The position numbers and the translations under genes are program-made. Shown here piece by piece: positions 20,602 to 31,307 of a stretch of 64,000 nucleotides of DNA. Under the pieces are notes generated by a model. It was not told the DNA's origin, did no database searches, and saw nothing but the letters and a program-made list of their open reading frames with translations. Numbering within the stretch: the first letter of the stretch is position 1; each line of letters starts with the position of its first letter. The DNA is from Ustilago trichophora (lineage: Eukaryota > Basidiomycota > Ustilaginomycetes > Ustilaginales > Ustilaginaceae): the NCBI GenBank assembly GCA_900323505.1, contig OOIN01000018.1, positions 620,001 to 684,000 on the forward strand, in the 5' to 3' direction.

Positions 20602-23514
20602 CTACTGCAATCCGGTTGGGCCTGTGGAATCAATGGCGTCGCGACAGAGCGCCACTTCACGCTGATATACGGCACAGATCGGCCAAATGTGCGCATACTG
20701 AGACAGCGTCGATTCGGCAAAGCCGATATTGCTGATCGCTGCACGTAGCTTCCACACCATTGCATCTCTTCTCGTTGTCGTCGTGGCGTTCGAGCTTACA
20801 GCGCCAGTGGTGATGGCAGCTGGAGAGGTAGGAGAAGCTGCAAACAGAGGTAGGCTGGATTCGAATGGTTGGTGCTGCCAGCTAGGCCCGATAGAAAGCG
20901 TCTCTTCACCAAGCGAGACGTCCTCCTCATCGTAAAGTCGGATCTCATCGCCATAAGTCGGCAAATTGGATTTATCGGGACCGCTAGCAGCCACAGCGAC
21001 CACATAGCCAAACGCAGCGACCATATTGCAACAGCCCAAGAACGGCCAATGTGCGGGCAATCTTCCAGCGACATAGGACTGCGTGTCGGATTCCGATCCG
21101 ATGCCTTCAGTGTTGGTCCAGGTCCAGGTAGAGGGCGACGACATGCGCTGGTCCAGCCTCACCAATCGCATGATGGCGTCGGCCGAAGAGACGATCCGCG
21201 TCACACTGGTGGACAGCATCGCTTGACGCCGGGCGTCACCGGCAGCAGTCGACTGTGGCGATGCAGCCACGGGGGCGGAAGAGCCCAAACCCACGGCGGT
21301 ACTGACGCGATCGGCGGCGTTGTCGAGTTTTTTGAACGAGCACGAGGTAAAATCCATGGTCAGATCGTGGAACCATGCGATTCGATGGAGATGGATACGG
21401 CTCGCGTGCAACATGGTCATGGAAGTGAAGAGCAGTTCGATTCGTGTATCGTTGATCCAACGCAGGCGCTCATCCTCGTTCCTGTTTCGGTCGTCCGTGC
21501 CGTTCTGCCTGCTTGCATTGCTATGCGTGCTGGCGTTGGCCCAGTGACGCTGTGCGACGATCATGATGTTGCTCAACATGGTATCGATTGCGCGGATCCG
21601 CTCAAAGTCGGGCTCGTTGGGATTGTCTGGCACCTTGACGCTTTCGTGGATCAAGGCACAGGTGCGGATCCGCACGTCGTAGGCTTGCGAGAGCTCATGG
21701 CGATCGGCACTTGCCTCTTCGGACGACTCTGCTTTCATCGTACTACTGCCACCTAGCAGCATCCCGGCATGGCGGCCGAGGCTGGACAGTCCTGGATCGA
21801 TAGGCGTGTGGACCGCTACCTCGAGGTTGTGCGTGTCGATGCAGCGTGCTATCTTGCCGCTGGTGGTAACGGTGAACATGAGATCGCAGAGGTACAGCTC
21901 CCACCAAGCACGGCGGAGCGATTCAGCATGCGATTCGGACAGCGCCGGTCTCGCGCTGTGGATGTTGGACTGCGATGGCGCGTCCATACGGTAGAGTTGC
22001 ATTTTGAGCGCAACATTGACTGCCGAGCGCATCGTCGATTCGGCTTCAGACAGCTGACTCTGACCATAGCTATCGTACGCCATGAGCAGCAACGACTGCA
22101 GGATCGCCAGCGCCTCGAGATCGTCAAGACGAATGCAAGGAAGAGATTCGATGCGATCCAGGCAAGAAAGCGACAAGGTGCGAGCCTCTGATCGAAGGTG
22201 CTGCAGCAATTCATTCCTCTCGTTTTCTGTGACGAGATTCGCTGTCGAGACGAGATATCCGAGCGTAGCTACGATCCGGCTCAGTAACCGTCTCACGTTG
22301 TTCTGCCGTGGCAAGGCATCAAGTACAGTGGCCTGAAACTCGACCATGTCGCCCAGCAAGGGAACGGTCTTTGCGAAGCCAGAAAAGTAGAGCTTGAGAC
22401 CGTTGTCCAGAACAGCAGTGTCGACGCTGTCATCCACAGAAGGACTCGATCCGGTGCGATAGATGTAGCGCAACACCATCTCCTTTGCTTCTCTGAAATG
22501 CACGACGTTTGGAACGTCAATTTTCTCCGCGCGAGGCATGTTGGGCGGAGGCGATTGCGAGACGGGATTGAGCCGAGCACGCAGTGCAGAGAGTTGGGTG
22601 CGAGCGCGTGAGGAGGCGCCTGTTGAAGAGATGGCTGGCAGATTCGCTTTTGGGGAGCAAGAGGATGCATCGTTGGTAGTTGTCGGCTTTTGATACGTTG
22701 GCGGAGGGCACGAGAGCGGCGTGATCTGATCCAAAGAGACAATGAGCTGATCCGGAAGAGGACCCGATTGCATTGGATCGAACATTGGAGCTCTATCTGC
22801 GGGTAGAGAAGGGTGCATCGGAGGCTGTGGCATTGCCGAATCTCCTTGCTCTGCCTCGATGGCAGCTCGGCTCGAGTCAAAGGGCGATTGGTTGAGGAGT
22901 GCCATGAGATCCGACTCTGAGAGCTGAAAAGAGGATATGGACTCGGCGAAGCTCGACGACGAGTTGTTCACCTGTATTTGACTCTGATCCTGATCCTCAT
23001 CCTGATCCTGATCCTGACTCTGACTCTGACTCTGACTCTGCTCGAACAAGCCCATGATCATTGCAGTAGTACTATCGAATGCCGATGGATGAGGCGCAGG
23101 AGCAAAGTTGTCCTGGCTCATACCAGGCTGTTGCGTGCTGAAGCTCGCTGTGATGGGCGCCTGAGAGCTGCTGCGACGCACATCCATAGCTGAATCTAGC
23201 CCTCTGGCGCGCTTTCGAGGTCGTCCAGTACGATGAGATGGCTGCCAGAGACACTCAAGACGGAGCCGAGCACATCGTGTACATGCATGATCGGATCTGA
23301 GTTGGACATCATGGCCTGTAGGATGGGGCATCTTGGTCTCGAGATGCGAAGAGAGCTCGGCGATGAGCGGTGGTGGTACACCGTCGCATTTGTTCTTGGC
23401 GGTGCGGCAAGGAAGGCATGCCAAAGCAGAGCGCTTCTGCGGGGTATGCAATGCTGCGCTACTGCTGCTGCCACCGCTCCCAGAAGCTGTCACGTTAAAG
23501 TGATCAGCTTGCAT
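20602..23514 (-). CDS. Zn(II)2Cys6 binuclear cluster transcription factor
   Basis: 970 residues as one open frame, ATG at 23514. The zinc cluster has C33-x2-C36-x6-C43, then C78-x2-C81-x6-C88, followed by a basic GRPRKRARG linker. The spacing between the two halves is 34 residues, far longer than the usual 5-12. A 66-bp in-frame stretch at 23316-23381 starts GT and ends CTACAG; if it is an intron, the loop shortens to 12 residues and the cluster becomes canonical. A Gln/Ser/Asp repeat tract (about 158-185) follows. The central and C-terminal part has the helical character of the fungal-specific transcription factor domain (for example LRRAWWELYLCDLMF). The target pathway is not evident. A nuclear regulator; neighbours do not define a cluster. 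Confidence 0.85.
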   Translation of the reverse strand: MQADHFNVTASGSGGSSSSAALHTPQKRSALACLPCRTAKNKCDGVPPPLIAELSSHLETKMPHPTGHDVQLRSDHACTRCARLRLECLWQPSHRTGRPRKRARGLDSAMDVRRSSSQAPITASFSTQQPGMSQDNFAPAPHPSAFDSTTAMIMGLFEQSQSQSQSQDQDQDEDQDQSQIQVNNSSSSFAESISSFQLSESDLMALLNQSPFDSSRAAIEAEQGDSAMPQPPMHPSLPADRAPMFDPMQSGPLPDQLIVSLDQITPLSCPPPTYQKPTTTNDASSCSPKANLPAISSTGASSRARTQLSALRARLNPVSQSPPPNMPRAEKIDVPNVVHFREAKEMVLRYIYRTGSSPSVDDSVDTAVLDNGLKLYFSGFAKTVPLLGDMVEFQATVLDALPRQNNVRRLLSRIVATLGYLVSTANLVTENERNELLQHLRSEARTLSLSCLDRIESLPCIRLDDLEALAILQSLLLMAYDSYGQSQLSEAESTMRSAVNVALKMQLYRMDAPSQSNIHSARPALSESHAESLRRAWWELYLCDLMFTVTTSGKIARCIDTHNLEVAVHTPIDPGLSSLGRHAGMLLGGSSTMKAESSEEASADRHELSQAYDVRIRTCALIHESVKVPDNPNEPDFERIRAIDTMLSNIMIVAQRHWANASTHSNASRQNGTDDRNRNEDERLRWINDTRIELLFTSMTMLHASRIHLHRIAWFHDLTMDFTSCSFKKLDNAADRVSTAVGLGSSAPVAASPQSTAAGDARRQAMLSTSVTRIVSSADAIMRLVRLDQRMSSPSTWTWTNTEGIGSESDTQSYVAGRLPAHWPFLGCCNMVAAFGYVVAVAASGPDKSNLPTYGDEIRLYDEEDVSLGEETLSIGPSWQHQPFESSLPLFAASPTSPAAITTGAVSSNATTTTRRDAMVWKLRAAISNIGFAESTLSQYAHIWPICAVYQREVALCRDAIDSTGPTGLQ

Positions 23515-24100
23515 TCTGGCTAGCTGTGGCGCTGTTGTAATGGTGACAATGCTGGTGATGGTGCGGACTGTACCGAAGGCGAGTGGCAGTGTCTGGAGAA
23601 GTGTGACATCCGTTGGTCTTGCCGAAGTTCTGAGCTTTTCAGGGTCTAGTGTGGAAGCTTAATCTCACACGCTTTCGGATGTAGCCGCACGGCGCGCTCT
23701 CTCTCTCTTTCTTACTGTATTTTCTTAGTTATGCACCGGCTACTTTTTTTAGGCCCGGCTTTTTTCTCCGACGTCACAAAATTACTGTATGTGTGTATGT
23801 ATCTTGCAGTAGGAAGCACTCCGATGAGCTGTGCACGCATGTTCTGCTCTTCCGCACACGCTTCCAAGACCTTTTATACTCACAACGCCTCATTGCTGGC
23901 ATCACTGACTACTTTGACAGCCCATGCGGCTGCATCTTCAACATCACCAATGGTTTAAACATCAGACTTGAACAGCTGTCCATTTCGACAAGAAGAGACA
24001 AGCCAAAAAAGAACAGCGGAGGACCCGACGCCAACTGGGGGATCCACCCGTGAATGAATACAAGAAAGAGTAGCGAGACTATCGAAAAAGGTATCCTTAT
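23515..24100. other. Intergenic region upstream of the regulator, downstream of the lipase
   Basis: Promoter side of the regulator, with a CT-rich stretch near 23696-23712 and TACTGTA copies near 23714 and 23785. No gene seen. Confidence 0.6.
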
Positions 24101-25477
24101 CTAAAGGGGAGGAGAGACGCTTCCAAACGGCTTTCCAAAGGCTGACTGCTGGCCTTTGAGGCTGTTGAGCTGGTTGGCGAGGTCCGATCCCAACACGTTT
24201 TGGGTCGAAGGTGAGTTGATGCCAGGGATCGCAGGCACACCACTACCGCACGCCACCTTGGGAGTCTGTCCCTTGAATGCTTTGCTCAGAAAGTCGAGTC
24301 CAGGCACCAGACCAAAGATCTCGGCAGTGACATGCTCTGCGATCGGGTAGACGTTCCAGTTGATGTTGGCGCCCTTCTGGCATTGCTCCTTGACGTAGTT
24401 GGCAGCGGGTTGGAAAGGGACAATCTCGTCGGGCAGTGCGTGCCACATGAAGCGAGGGAATTTGGGGACGGGTACAGTGTAGCTCGCTTCGGCTTGGACA
24501 AGCGTTTCTTGCTTGAGGATGCCTGCGATGGGCTCCTCAATGAGGAGGTTGGTGTCGTTGACCAGCGAAAAGACGTCGACAAAGTTGTTGTGCAGCACCA
24601 CTGAAGGCAAGCAAAAGCCACGACTTCGGATCTGCTCGAACACCTGCTTGCCTTTGGCGTTCAGTCGAGGCTCGAGGAAGGCCTCCATGTCCGGGTGAGC
24701 CAGAGCCAGACCTGAGACACCAGCAACGGCGAAACCAGCAAAGAAGCCCTTGTTGAGGAAGGTAAACGTATCCTTGGCACTGGCGGGTGTGCCTCCGTAG
24801 GCGGCACCATCAATCTTGATCTCGGGAGCATATCCTTCGGCCAGACTGACAGCCCAGGCGGTAGCGTGAGCTCCACCGCTGTAGCCGTAGAATCCGACAC
24901 CAATGTCCTCAGGCAGGTTCTTGAAATTCTTGAAGGCACGAATACCGTCCAGGATGGCCATGCCCTCTTCGTAACCGGCAATAAAGGCGGAACGAGGGCC
25001 TTCGTGGTCCGACGACACGACGTAGTAGCCCTGTTGCAGAGCCCAGCTGATGATGATGGGCGTGTCCAGAACCGTAGTCACCTTGTTGGGCTCGTCAAAG
25101 CCAGTCAAGTAGCTGTAGCTCGGAGCGCAGTTGAGCTGCGTCGAGTCCTCGTACACCTGGTACGAAAAGATCTTGGGCGGCGAAGCAGGTTTGGACGGAA
25201 TGAAAACGGTGGCCACGTTGGCCTGCGCCTCCTTCTGCGTGTTGGTGGTCCGGTACGAGAGCTGGAACGAGTCTGCCCCGTTCTGGTTGCCAATGTCCGT
25301 AGGTGCCTTGCGTGACTGGATCACCTGGCCATTAGCGTAGGTGCCAATGTTGGAGGGCGTCTTGTAGAACGGGTCGTCGTTGGGGTCCGGGAACGGTGCT
25401 CGTCGCTCCATGGGCACGGCAAGTGCAGCGGTGGCTGCTGCAGCCAGTGCGATCACAGCTCGGGGCAAGAACCTCAT
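24101..25477 (-). CDS. Secreted lipase of the CAL-A type (Candida antarctica lipase A family)
   Basis: 458 residues, intronless, ATG at 25477, with a signal peptide (about 1-20) and a short propeptide ending near ERRAP. The mature part closely follows C. antarctica lipase A as I know it: NDDPFYKTPSNIGTYANGQV, SYQVYEDST, the nucleophile elbow GYSGGAHATAW (S200), SSDHEGP, DEIVPFQPA and AEHVTAEIFGLVPG supplying the Asp and His, and a C-terminal SAFGKPFG flap. It hydrolyses triacylglycerols and bulky or branched esters outside the cell. Differences from the known enzyme are spread along the length, so this is an orthologue from a related species, which supports an Ustilaginaceae origin. A TATATAGA box lies 114 bp upstream. 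Confidence 0.93.
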   Translation of the reverse strand: MRFLPRAVIALAAAATAALAVPMERRAPFPDPNDDPFYKTPSNIGTYANGQVIQSRKAPTDIGNQNGADSFQLSYRTTNTQKEAQANVATVFIPSKPASPPKIFSYQVYEDSTQLNCAPSYSYLTGFDEPNKVTTVLDTPIIISWALQQGYYVVSSDHEGPRSAFIAGYEEGMAILDGIRAFKNFKNLPEDIGVGFYGYSGGAHATAWAVSLAEGYAPEIKIDGAAYGGTPASAKDTFTFLNKGFFAGFAVAGVSGLALAHPDMEAFLEPRLNAKGKQVFEQIRSRGFCLPSVVLHNNFVDVFSLVNDTNLLIEEPIAGILKQETLVQAEASYTVPVPKFPRFMWHALPDEIVPFQPAANYVKEQCQKGANINWNVYPIAEHVTAEIFGLVPGLDFLSKAFKGQTPKVACGSGVPAIPGINSPSTQNVLGSDLANQLNSLKGQQSAFGKPFGSVSPPL

Positions 25478-27424
25478 CGTGGTGCTTGTGTAGGCTCAAA
25501 GGCGGACTTTGCGAAGGGGGTTGAAATGGAGAGTATAGGGATGGCAAAGCTACGAAACCGGGGCATGGCAAGGTCGACAATCATGGGCTCTCTATATAGG
25601 CAATCTTTGGGGACATGGACGACGTTCGAACAATTTCTTCTTCGTGAAGGACCATGCATCCTGTCTGTCTGTCAAGGCGCGGAGTTGATACCTTGCCCTC
25701 GACGAAGACGACCAGAGCGACAATTTACTGTATGCGGGGCAATACCAAAGCACCAACCTAGCCGAGCGGAGGAGACCATTGTCATGATACTCTTGACCAT
25801 GGACTACTGCTGATGGAAGAGATCTGCAAAGAGCTTTTCACGACAGGACAAGAACGCGTGGAGTTGCATACAGATCGATGTGCATGCATGCTGCCATTAT
25901 GCATGTCTGCGGATCGTTCCTGTCTTGCCAAAAGAACAAAATGGAATCGCTGCCGACGGTGGATCGATGCAACGGTGGTGGGCGCCACCTTGACTCGGCA
26001 AGACCTTCCGATTAATAACTTGCAGTTTGACTGGTACAAGAGGTTACAGAGCTAATAAGCGTGCTGTGATGCTACCTGTAGTTAGAAGCAAGCTAGGAGG
26101 CTACGCGCGTTCTGAAGTGCAAGCTGAATGCTTAGCCGAGACACCTGTTTTTTTTTCTGCAGACTCGAGAAAATATTGATGCGATACGCCAATCGCTGTC
26201 CGGCACAGACTACAGTATTGAAGACATGTCAAGGATTCGCGGATGAAACCTGAACTGGTCTATTTGCCCTCGGCTATGGGGTTGGTTTTGGTCTGACCCT
26301 TAACTTAGCTTACTTGTTCGGCTTTGGTTGACAGGCTTCTTTGACAACACTTTCCTCTTTCGGGCGCTCTAAGCGTCTTCTGTGGAAAAGACTGGCGGAT
26401 GGTGACCTCACATGATACCACGATCTCTCCGGTGCCTTGTTGAAGATCAGCGTTCTAGGCTTCTAGAGAAACCTCGGGGGCGATACTTTTTGTTTTGTTT
26501 CGGGCATCTAGGCCGTTGCGCCACAAGAGCTTTGTCTCACGATGACGGCTTCACTGTGTGTGTTGAATCAGAGCTAATACGCTCGTCACGATGCTACCGC
26601 GTTGTGTGGCAAATGTCCAAGTCAAATGACAAGGGAACACGTCGTTGCGGGAGCACGGTGCTCATGATCGACTACATCACGTCGGGGCTGAGGTTAAGCC
26701 ACATCAGATAGTGCGGGATGCGGGGCGCTAAATGGGACCAAATCTTGGGCTGTCTGGATAGGGGGTTTTAAGGGCACCTTTGACAGCCAGCTGCTCGGAG
26801 GGGAAAAGTGACGTTACTCGAAGTCGCATTCTAACCAAGAAACACGGGGTAACAAACGTTTCTAGAAAGAGTACTGTAAACGACCGTCGCACTCCGCACA
26901 CCCCGCCGCCGGCGGCCGCAATGGAGTGGTAACAAAGGTGCAAGTGGGGCCCCGGATGAGAGCTGTCAATCAAAATTGCAGATCGTAACTTCACATGGCA
27001 CGCACACGATACAAGTAACACGGGGAGGGGTTGTCATGTCTTGCGGCTGAAGAAACTCGGGTGTCGAGAGTGGAACCATGATGAGGAGGTTAAGTTACCG
27101 CTCTACACTTGCCGAAGCAGAGACAAGAGTGCAGCGGCATTGTAGCCTGATCGAATCGCCGATCATTGCTCTCCAACGATGCGGCGATTGACCTTTTTTT
27201 TGTTTTTTTTTTCTTTTTGTTTTTTTTTTTTTTTGGTCCTCCCAAAACAGCCTGGTAATGCACTGAAAGCGGGCTTTCCAGCGGCAATGCAGAGAGTGTA
27301 ACTTTCAAAAGGCACAAGGCTCAACCTTCGACGACACGCACACGGACAATGCTCCCATCCATACCTGCACACACACCATAGACACCATTGACAACCTAGA
27401 ACTTAGAACAAAAGCTCAAGCACA
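25478..27424. other. Bidirectional intergenic region between lipase and MFS gene
   Basis: About 1.9 kb serving two divergent promoters. Contains TAC(A/T)GTA copies near 25728, 26213 and 26875, and T-rich tracts at 27193-27234 ahead of the transporter. No gene, RNA or mobile element recognised. Confidence 0.6.
25591..25598 (-). promoter_or_regulatory. TATA box of the lipase gene
   Basis: TATATAGA on the minus strand, 114 bp upstream of the lipase start codon. Confidence 0.55.
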
Positions 27425-28789
27425 ATGTCATCAGACTCTCCTCATGCGCACCCGCACCTGCACCTACAAGACAATGGCGATAAGGATGACCGCTGGAATC
27501 GCGATGTGCGGTTGTTGCTCGCAGCGCGCTTTGTACGAATGCTGGCGTTTGGATCGTCGTCGCTGATTCTTGCGCTGTTTCTGTCTGGTTTGGGACAGAC
27601 GCCCGTTCAAGTGGGTCGTTTTCTGACTTTTACGCTGATTGGCGATTTTTTACTTTCTCTGGTGCTCACCTTTGTCGCCGATTCGGTGCTGGGACGACGC
27701 AACACGCTTCGGATCGGTGCGCTTTCGATGCTCATCTCGGGACTGGTGTTTGCGACGATATCCAATACCAAGATCTTGCTGGTTGCGGCCGTGTTGGGAG
27801 TCATCAGTCCTTCAGGGAACGAGATCGGTCCGTTCAGGGCGGTCGAGGAGAGCATCCTGGCAGAGCTGGTGGAGAAACAGTATAGAGCGAGCTTGTTTGG
27901 TTGGTACGTTGTGACGGGCTCGTTGGCCGCGAGTTTGGCCACTTGGCTTGGTGGATGGTTGAATAGGGTTGTGGAGCAAGATGGGGATGGAGGCTTGATG
28001 GGGTATTATAGGGGTGTGTTTGTTGTGTATGCTGTGCTGGGGTTGGTCAAGCTGATGCTTTCGCTTGCGCTGAGTCGGCGTTGCGAACGTACACCGATAC
28101 CAGCAGCATCTGGTCCGGTTGCCACTTCTCGAACAGAACCTGACGAGCGAGATCCGCTCTTACCCCGATCGAGCTCGGCATCAGCATCATCATCCTCATC
28201 CAATCCAGCATCGGCTGCACGCGAGCCGATCTTTGGCCATGGCAGATTCGCCGGCCTCTGCACGCTTTTCTCCATCGACTCTCTCGGTAGCGGAATGGTT
28301 TCTCAGACGCTTCAATCGTGGTTCCTGTCTCGCAAGTTCAACGCGGATCTCTCTTCGCTTGGGAGCATCCTCTCTGCTGCACTTTTCATCTCGTCCATCT
28401 CCAACCTGTTTTCAGCACGTCTAGCCAATCGAATCGGCCTCGTACCAACCATGATTCTCACCCATCTCCCTTCGAGCATCATCCTGGCGCTGACACCACT
28501 TCCCAACAGCTTGGTAGCAACATCGGCGATGATCGTGGCAAGAGCAGCAACCTCTTCGATGGACCAGGCGCCTCGATCGGCCTTCTTGTCAGCTTTTGTG
28601 CCAGCGCAGCACAGAACAAAGGTGCTCGGCCTCGTCAATACGGTCAAGACGCTCGCTCAGTCTGGTGGACCGGCATTGACCGGATGGTTGACGAGTCAAG
28701 GTAGAATGGGATGGGCATTTCACGTGGCAGGTGCATTCAAGACGACTTATGATTTGGGATTGTTAGCAGCTTTCTCAACGGTTAGTTAG
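27425..28789 (+). CDS. Major facilitator superfamily transporter
   Basis: 454 residues, intronless as read. A His-rich soluble N-terminus (HPHLHLQD) precedes the first membrane segments (about 31-60, 68-92, 97-118). The loop after helix 2 has DSVLGRRNTLR, matching the MFS motif D/GxxxDRxGRR. A charged Ser-rich central loop (about 225-272) separates the two six-helix halves. Substrate is not predictable; fungal relatives export or import small organic molecules. The C-terminus ends soon after the last apparent helix (DLGLLAAFSTVS), slightly shorter than usual, so a spliced short terminal exon is possible. It converges with the aldehyde dehydrogenase gene, with 213 bp between stops. Confidence 0.82.
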   Translation: MSSDSPHAHPHLHLQDNGDKDDRWNRDVRLLLAARFVRMLAFGSSSLILALFLSGLGQTPVQVGRFLTFTLIGDFLLSLVLTFVADSVLGRRNTLRIGALSMLISGLVFATISNTKILLVAAVLGVISPSGNEIGPFRAVEESILAELVEKQYRASLFGWYVVTGSLAASLATWLGGWLNRVVEQDGDGGLMGYYRGVFVVYAVLGLVKLMLSLALSRRCERTPIPAASGPVATSRTEPDERDPLLPRSSSASASSSSSNPASAAREPIFGHGRFAGLCTLFSIDSLGSGMVSQTLQSWFLSRKFNADLSSLGSILSAALFISSISNLFSARLANRIGLVPTMILTHLPSSIILALTPLPNSLVATSAMIVARAATSSMDQAPRSAFLSAFVPAQHRTKVLGLVNTVKTLAQSGGPALTGWLTSQGRMGWAFHVAGAFKTTYDLGLLAAFSTVS

Positions 28790-29002
28790 AAACCAACCGA
28801 AGCTTGATTCGAGCAGACGGCCCTCCAAGTGATGTGATGCTCGTCTATGACATGGACCGCCTAGGCTTGTGATGGAAATCCTAGTGCACATACAACCTTA
28901 GCAGACTTTGGGGGCAAAATAAAAGCATCCTTGGATTGCGAGGAAAAGTAGTACAGGAACAGAGAGATTGGAATAGATTCATTTTCTTGGCTTGCTCGAG
29001 CT

Positions 29003-30451
29003 TTACTTGGGAAGCCAAAGAGCCTGAACCTGGCAGTAGGCGCTCAGACCTGCCTTGCCGTGCTCTGCGCCGATACCGGAGCTCTTCATGCCACCGAAGG
29101 GGACTGCGGGATGGTGGCAGACGAGGCGACCTGCCCAGACTGTTCCGCTCTGGATCTGGCGAGCGATGCGCTCGACTGCGGCGTTGTCAGAGCCCCAAAC
29201 GGTGGCGCCGAGACCCCACTCGGAATCGTTGACGCGCTTGATGAGGTCCGCCTCGTCCTTCCACTTGAGCAAAGGCACAATGGGTCCGAAGGGCTCCTCC
29301 TGAACCAGTCTGCTATCCTCAGGAGGGTTGTCGACGATGCTGAGCGGGTAGAAGTAGCCCTCCTTCTTCTCGATTTCACCACCACCAGAGATAAAGTTGA
29401 ACTTCTTCGACTTGGACTCCTCAAAGAACTCGGCCACCTTGTTGTACTGCATCTTGTTGTTGATGGGACCAAACATGACGCCTTCCTCGTTACCGGGGCC
29501 GACTTTAAAGTTTTGTACGACCTGAGCGAGAGCCGCCTTGAATTCGTCGTAGATGTCCTCGTGAACGTAGATTCGCTTGGCGGCGATGCAGACCTGACCA
29601 CTGTTGAAGAAAGCGCTGAGAAGAACCTGCTGAGCGGCGTTGGCCAAGTCGGTCTGCTGAGGAAGAACCACACAAGGGTCGTTTCCACCGAGCTCGAGGG
29701 TGAAGCGCTTGAGGGTGGCAGAGCAGCTCTTGGCGACGAGACGACCAGTTACGGTGCTACCGGTGAACGAGATCTTCTGGATGCGAGGGTGTTCGGTGAT
29801 CCAAGGTCCGAGGTGGCCGTCACCGGTGACGATCTGAACGACACCAGGGGGGAAGACTTTCTGTGCGGCCTCGATGATACGAACGTCGCAGAGAGGCGTG
29901 AAGGGAGAAGGCTTGATGATGATGCAGTTACCTGTGACGACAGCCTGAAGAACCTTCCAAAGCATGAGAAGGATGGGGAAGTTCCAAGGCACGATACCTG
30001 CGCAGACACCGAGGGGAAGGTATCGCTCGATGGCCCTGTGAGTCTCATCCTCGTGAACGACCTTCTCGTCGAGGCGAACCTTGGCGAGCTCGGTGAACCA
30101 GGGGAGGATGCTCTCGCACTCGTGCTGTGAGAACATGATCGATTTTCCTTGCTCTGCGGTGAGAAGCTTGACGAGCTCGGGAGTGATGGCCTTGAATTCC
30201 TCTCCGTACTGCTCTACGAGCTTTGCACGCTCGTCCCATGACGTCTTGGACCAGGAAGCGAAAGCAGCGTGGGCAGCATCGACCGCCTCATCGAGCGTCT
30301 CCTTGGTGGCGATGGGAACCTGAGCGAGCACCTTTTCGGTGGCAGGGTCGATGACATCGAGCATCTTGGCGCCCTTGGTGTCAACGGACTTGCCGTTGAT
30401 CACGTGCGAAAAGGGTGCATCGAGGAGTTTGGAAGCGACGCCGACAGCCAT
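29003..30451 (-). CDS. NAD(P)-dependent aldehyde dehydrogenase
   Basis: 482 residues, intronless, ATG at 30451. Classical ALDH landmarks: PWNFPILLMLWKV, the Lys in IIIKPSPFTPL, the cofactor turn FTGSTVTG, the general base Glu E253 in LELGGNDPC, the catalytic Cys C288 in FFNSGQVCIAAKR, and EEPFGPIVPL. It oxidises an aldehyde to the carboxylic acid in the cytosol; there is no clear presequence. The frame is open upstream of 30451 but that part is not protein-like. The gene next to it on the same strand is a copper amine oxidase, whose product is an aldehyde, so this enzyme probably completes amine degradation. A TATATAAA box stands 95 bp upstream. Confidence 0.92.
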   Translation of the reverse strand: MAVGVASKLLDAPFSHVINGKSVDTKGAKMLDVIDPATEKVLAQVPIATKETLDEAVDAAHAAFASWSKTSWDERAKLVEQYGEEFKAITPELVKLLTAEQGKSIMFSQHECESILPWFTELAKVRLDEKVVHEDETHRAIERYLPLGVCAGIVPWNFPILLMLWKVLQAVVTGNCIIIKPSPFTPLCDVRIIEAAQKVFPPGVVQIVTGDGHLGPWITEHPRIQKISFTGSTVTGRLVAKSCSATLKRFTLELGGNDPCVVLPQQTDLANAAQQVLLSAFFNSGQVCIAAKRIYVHEDIYDEFKAALAQVVQNFKVGPGNEEGVMFGPINNKMQYNKVAEFFEESKSKKFNFISGGGEIEKKEGYFYPLSIVDNPPEDSRLVQEEPFGPIVPLLKWKDEADLIKRVNDSEWGLGATVWGSDNAAVERIARQIQSGTVWAGRLVCHHPAVPFGGMKSSGIGAEHGKAGLSAYCQVQALWLPK

Positions 30452-30545
30452 TGTGATTCGAGTGTATGGAAGCGATTGGTTTGTGAGAAGGAAAGGGGTA
30501 TGGACGAAGATAGAGTTGAGAAAGATACAGGACAAGAGCGGCTTG

Positions 30546-30553
30546 TTTATATA
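30546..30553 (-). promoter_or_regulatory. TATA box of the aldehyde dehydrogenase gene
   Basis: TATATAAA on the minus strand, 95 bp upstream of the start codon at 30451. Confidence 0.6.
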
Positions 30554-30884
30554 TGGTACGTCTCAGGGGGGGTGTGGGGCAACAGTTGGTGACCTCGGAG
30601 ACGAGCCGGAAAAGGTGGTAAACGCTGAAGAGCTGGAACTCACGGCCAACGCACGGGTCAGTTGTTCCTTTGTGAGAGAATCAGCGGGGGTGGAGGCGAA
30701 TCATCTGAGGCTTCTCTAGCATTGGAGGACTGCCATTGCCATCAGGTTGCCGTCGAATCGGAGTAGTGATTTCTACCAGAAGCGAGCATGCGGAGACAAG
30801 CCGCCGTACATAGTACTTTTTTTTTTTTTTTTTTTTTACCTTGGCCAATTAGCCGCACACATGTTCCGCAGCCTTCCTTTTGTG

Positions 30885-30886
<2 letters not shown>

Positions 30887-30916
<30 letters not shown>
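30887..30916. repeat. CT dinucleotide microsatellite
   Basis: About fifteen CT units between the amine oxidase stop and the ALDH promoter. Confidence 0.9.
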
Positions 30917-30919
<3 letters not shown>

Positions 30920-31307
30920 CTGTCATCAATACCGCCATCTCTCACCATACTTCTGTCCAGCATTGCATTGTGCGGCCGGGTGCGCCAAGAGAATGTCACA
31001 GACTGGCACAAAAAACCCAATTTATGCTCTCGGTTAAATTTCTTTTTGTTATTTGGCAGTTTTGCATTCGAGGCACGACAGCTGTCATGTAGAGCGGGGC
31101 AACCTAAGCGCTTTGATCACTTTTTGTTTGTTGGTGACACAGACCAAGAGAGTGTAAAAACGCACCAGGCTTGCACAATCCTCGAGCTTGGTTGCCACGC
31201 CATCTGTTGGTGACACACACAACACACCCCGCATTTTTGGTCGCTTCCTGCAGAATGAGGATCCACTGGTATTTGAACACTTTCTTCTTTGTACAGCAGC
31301 TCAAGTT

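Larger units (their letters stand above)
30452..31307. other. Intergenic region upstream of aldehyde dehydrogenase
   Basis: ALDH promoter plus 3' flank of the amine oxidase. Contains a T run at about 30819-30837 and a CT repeat. No gene seen. Confidence 0.6.

Noticed and set aside
29060..30130. 356-codon plus-strand frame antisense to aldehyde dehydrogenase
   Set aside because: Same codon-bias shadow effect; the ALDH reading has all catalytic motifs.
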